Part shown: piece after piece, positions 61,954 to 64,000 of the stretch
Position numbering within the stretch: position 1 is the stretch's first letter
Layout: the number at the start of each line of letters is the position of its first letter
NCBI RefSeq assembly: GCF_905475395.1
Contig: NC_058339.1
Span: 71,514,520-71,578,519 of the forward strand
DNA from: Chrysoperla carnea
Lineage: Eukaryota > Arthropoda > Insecta > Neuroptera > Chrysopidae
Direction: 5' to 3'
DNA length: 64,000 nucleotides
Translations under genes and position numbers: made by a program
The notes under the pieces: model-generated
Databases searched by the model: none
What the model saw: the letters and a program-made list of their open reading frames with translations, nothing else
What the model was told of the DNA's origin: nothing

Positions 61954-62776
61954 TGTCTCTCGAAAACGTTGCGAGCTCCTATACTACTATAACATAAATA
62001 CTATATGTATCTGTCTGTTTACCATATCAGGATTGTAGTAAACGCAATGAATTTCTTAACGTGTAGGAATTAAAATGGCTGGAATTTATTAAAAATAAAT
62101 AACATTTAAGAGTATGTTTGACCTACCAATCAAATTTGGCCGGCTAGTTATTATTTGATTTCTTTATTCTTTAGTTTATTATTTTATTTATTATAAATAG
62201 ATGGTTTAACAAGTTTAAATCTTTAAACAACATAATTTTTGTGTCGTAGTCGTTATGTATATAAATATAATTCAGTTGTATTCACAAAATAGTGTTATTA
62301 TGTTCATTAAATTCATTTTAAAATGCATGTTATTTTATATTTATTCATGAGATGTAATTATTATTAAGCGCACTATATACTTTCAAAATTACATACGTAT
62401 GTAGTATATACCAGTTACTATATCAGTAATTGTATGTAATGAAATAATACTTAAAACTAAGTACTTTTTGGACATATGATTTTTAATGTATTTAAATATT
62501 TTTATTTTATTTTAGCTTTTAAATACTTTACTACAGGTTAAATAGACGCTAGTTACTCTTGTCCATAATGCACTAAATTAGAAGAGTTATTTTTTTATTT
62601 AAATAGGTTCCGTATCACGTTCTGAATGTAAATGCACAAAATCCTTACAAAAATAGGAGAGGGAAGTGCTTCCATTTTAAGGAAAACAGATTTAGGCTTT
62701 ATCTTCATAACCTTGCGCTTTAGATCAAAAATTGTAATAACCTTTATTGTAGATTAAAGAGAATTGAAAAAAATAC

Positions 62777-62847
62777 ACTCGAACCAGGACTCGAACCCGG
62801 ACTTCTTGGATTCATGTCAAGCGCCCTACCAATTAGGCTATTCGAGT
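62777..62847 (-). tRNA. tRNA-like unit with full cloverleaf, probably a SINE head
   Basis: The 71-nt minus-strand sequence folds completely. The acceptor ACTCGAA/TTCGAGT is a perfect 7-bp stem. The D stem is GCCT/GGGC with loop AATTGGTA, the anticodon stem CTTGA/CCAAG has one A-C mismatch, and the T arm is CCGGG-TTCGAGT-CCTGG. A T7 run begins three bases after the 3' end, a plausible Pol III stop. Against a genuine tRNA are A instead of U at position 33, the loop CATGAAT (UGA at 34-36 would be serine, yet there is no long variable arm), and recurrence of the adjoining tail at 63053-63125. I favour a tRNA-derived repeat over a tRNA gene. Confidence 0.45.
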
Positions 62848-62917
62848 TCTAGACACGAATGCAATTTTTTCAACTCAATGAATTTTTTAATTTGTTTATC
62901 CACTTATTTATTATTAT

Positions 62918-63258
62918 TACTTATTGTTGTTGTTTACATTTAATCATGCACACAATATTTACATCATGGTCTGTTCGACTAATTTTGATATATAATATGT
63001 TACATACATTCGTAAACTAATTATTGACAAATATCTTGTCTGGTAATCTTAATTAAAGAGAATTGAAAAAAATACATACAATATAAATATTTTTTTCAAT
63101 TTTTTTTTCAATTCTCTTTAATTAAGATTACTAGACAAGATATTTGTCAATAATTAGTTTACGAATGTATGTAACATATTATATATCAAAATTAGTCGAA
63201 CAGACCATGATGTAAATATTGTGTGCATGATTAAATGTAAACAACAACAATAAGTAAT
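62918..63258. repeat. Near-perfect palindrome, arms of about 157 bp
   Basis: The left arm (62918 to about 63074) starts TTACTTATTGTTGTTGTTTA and the right arm (about 63100 to 63258) ends TAAACAACAACAATAAGTAA. I saw one clear mismatch (CTTGTCTGG against CTTGTCTAG) along the arms. The spacer is about 26 bp. The inner ends carry GAATTGAAAAAAATA, the same tail that adjoins the tRNA-like unit at 62777. The right side continues AT-rich without features. Confidence 0.9.
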
Positions 63259-64000
63259 TTATTGTAGATAATTAAATTACCTACCTTTTTTGTTAACTAA
63301 TTTTTTTTTTTGTATCACTAACCGTTTATGACTTATACAACTATGATGATTTACTTATTAACTATTTGACCGATATCTCTTCTAATATTTGGTTAAAGGT
63401 GAAAATGATAATAACTTAACTTTTAAATCTACAAATTTCCTAAAGCTTATACTTTAAACTTTTTTAGCTAAAATTAATATTTATGAAGAACGCGTTTAAT
63501 GTTGCAACCACCGGGTGCAAAATTAATTAAAAAAGAATTATTCGTAGTGCAATTGTAAAAATTCAGTAAAGTGTTGAAAAATGTTAATGTTAGTGACATA
63601 ATTAGCAATAAATAATTTGTCTTCTAATCTACAAAAGCAGTCCTCACCCCTTAAATTTTTCTAAGATTAAAAAAAAAAAATTGACTAAAAAGATAGGAAA
63701 TTATCTACAAAAAAGGTTATTACCATGATTGACTTAAAGTGCACGGTTACATAATTATAAGCCGTAACAGTTTTTCTCAAAATGGTGGCACTTCCCCCCT
63801 CCAAATTTGTAAGGATTTTGTGTATTTACATTAAGTACTTAATAATAAACCTATTTAAAAAAAAAACTAACCCCTGTAAATTAATGCAAGAAAAAATTGT
63901 CAATTATTTGTAGCTGTAAAGCAATATTGAATGCTTAATATCTTCAACAATATTAATTTTAGGAAGAAAAGTTTTAAGTAAAAGTTTTAGAAAATTAGCT
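63259..64000. other. AT-rich DNA, nothing seen
   Basis: No ORF, RNA gene or bounded repeat is recognisable in the last 740 bases. Confidence 0.5.

Overview
The window is nuclear DNA from an insect. The genes have spliceosomal introns with GT..AG ends. The proteins are typically metazoan, and the proteasome subunit resembles insect Rpn6. The DNA is very AT-rich and full of short inverted-repeat transposons, tRNA-derived repeats and a satellite array. I cannot name the order or species from sequence alone. No bacterial, viral or CRISPR feature was seen.

Layout. (1) 1-5.5 kb: an eight-exon plus-strand gene for a WDR26 orthologue (LisH-CTLH plus seven WD repeats, 578 residues from the first AUG). 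(2) 5.5-12 kb: intergenic DNA with several foldback and dispersed repeats. (3) 12.2-19.6 kb: a divergent pair sharing about 600 bp of upstream DNA, made up of an intronless minus-strand Rpn6/PSMD11 (413 residues) and a seven-exon plus-strand transformer-2 (tra2, 307 residues). (4) 19.6-30.9 kb: no recognisable host gene; inverted-repeat elements and a decayed LINE 3' end at about 28.6-28.9 kb. (5) 30.9-35.3 kb: a homogeneous satellite array of about 14 units with a 316-bp period, each carrying a TGACGTCA palindrome. (6) 37.7-38.4 kb: a minus-strand ORF for an unrecognised four-helix membrane protein. (7) 38.4-51.7 kb: repeat-rich DNA with several families present as inverted pairs. (8) 51.8-53.7 kb: an intronless ORF for an unrecognised 647-residue secreted or membrane protein, rich in Asn and coiled coil. 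(9) 53.7-64 kb: repeats only, including three tRNA-derived sequences and two large foldbacks, one a nearly perfect palindrome with arms of about 157 bp.

The three named genes are housekeeping functions (CTLH/GID ubiquitin ligase, 26S proteasome lid, SR-type splicing regulator). WDR26 and Rpn6 both belong to ubiquitin-proteasome biology, but nothing in the sequence shows that their proximity is functional. The least explained items are the two orphan ORFs, the CRE-bearing satellite, the palindrome next to a tRNA-like unit, and the open frame upstream of the WDR26 start. I did not find convincing evidence of a wholly new multi-gene system.
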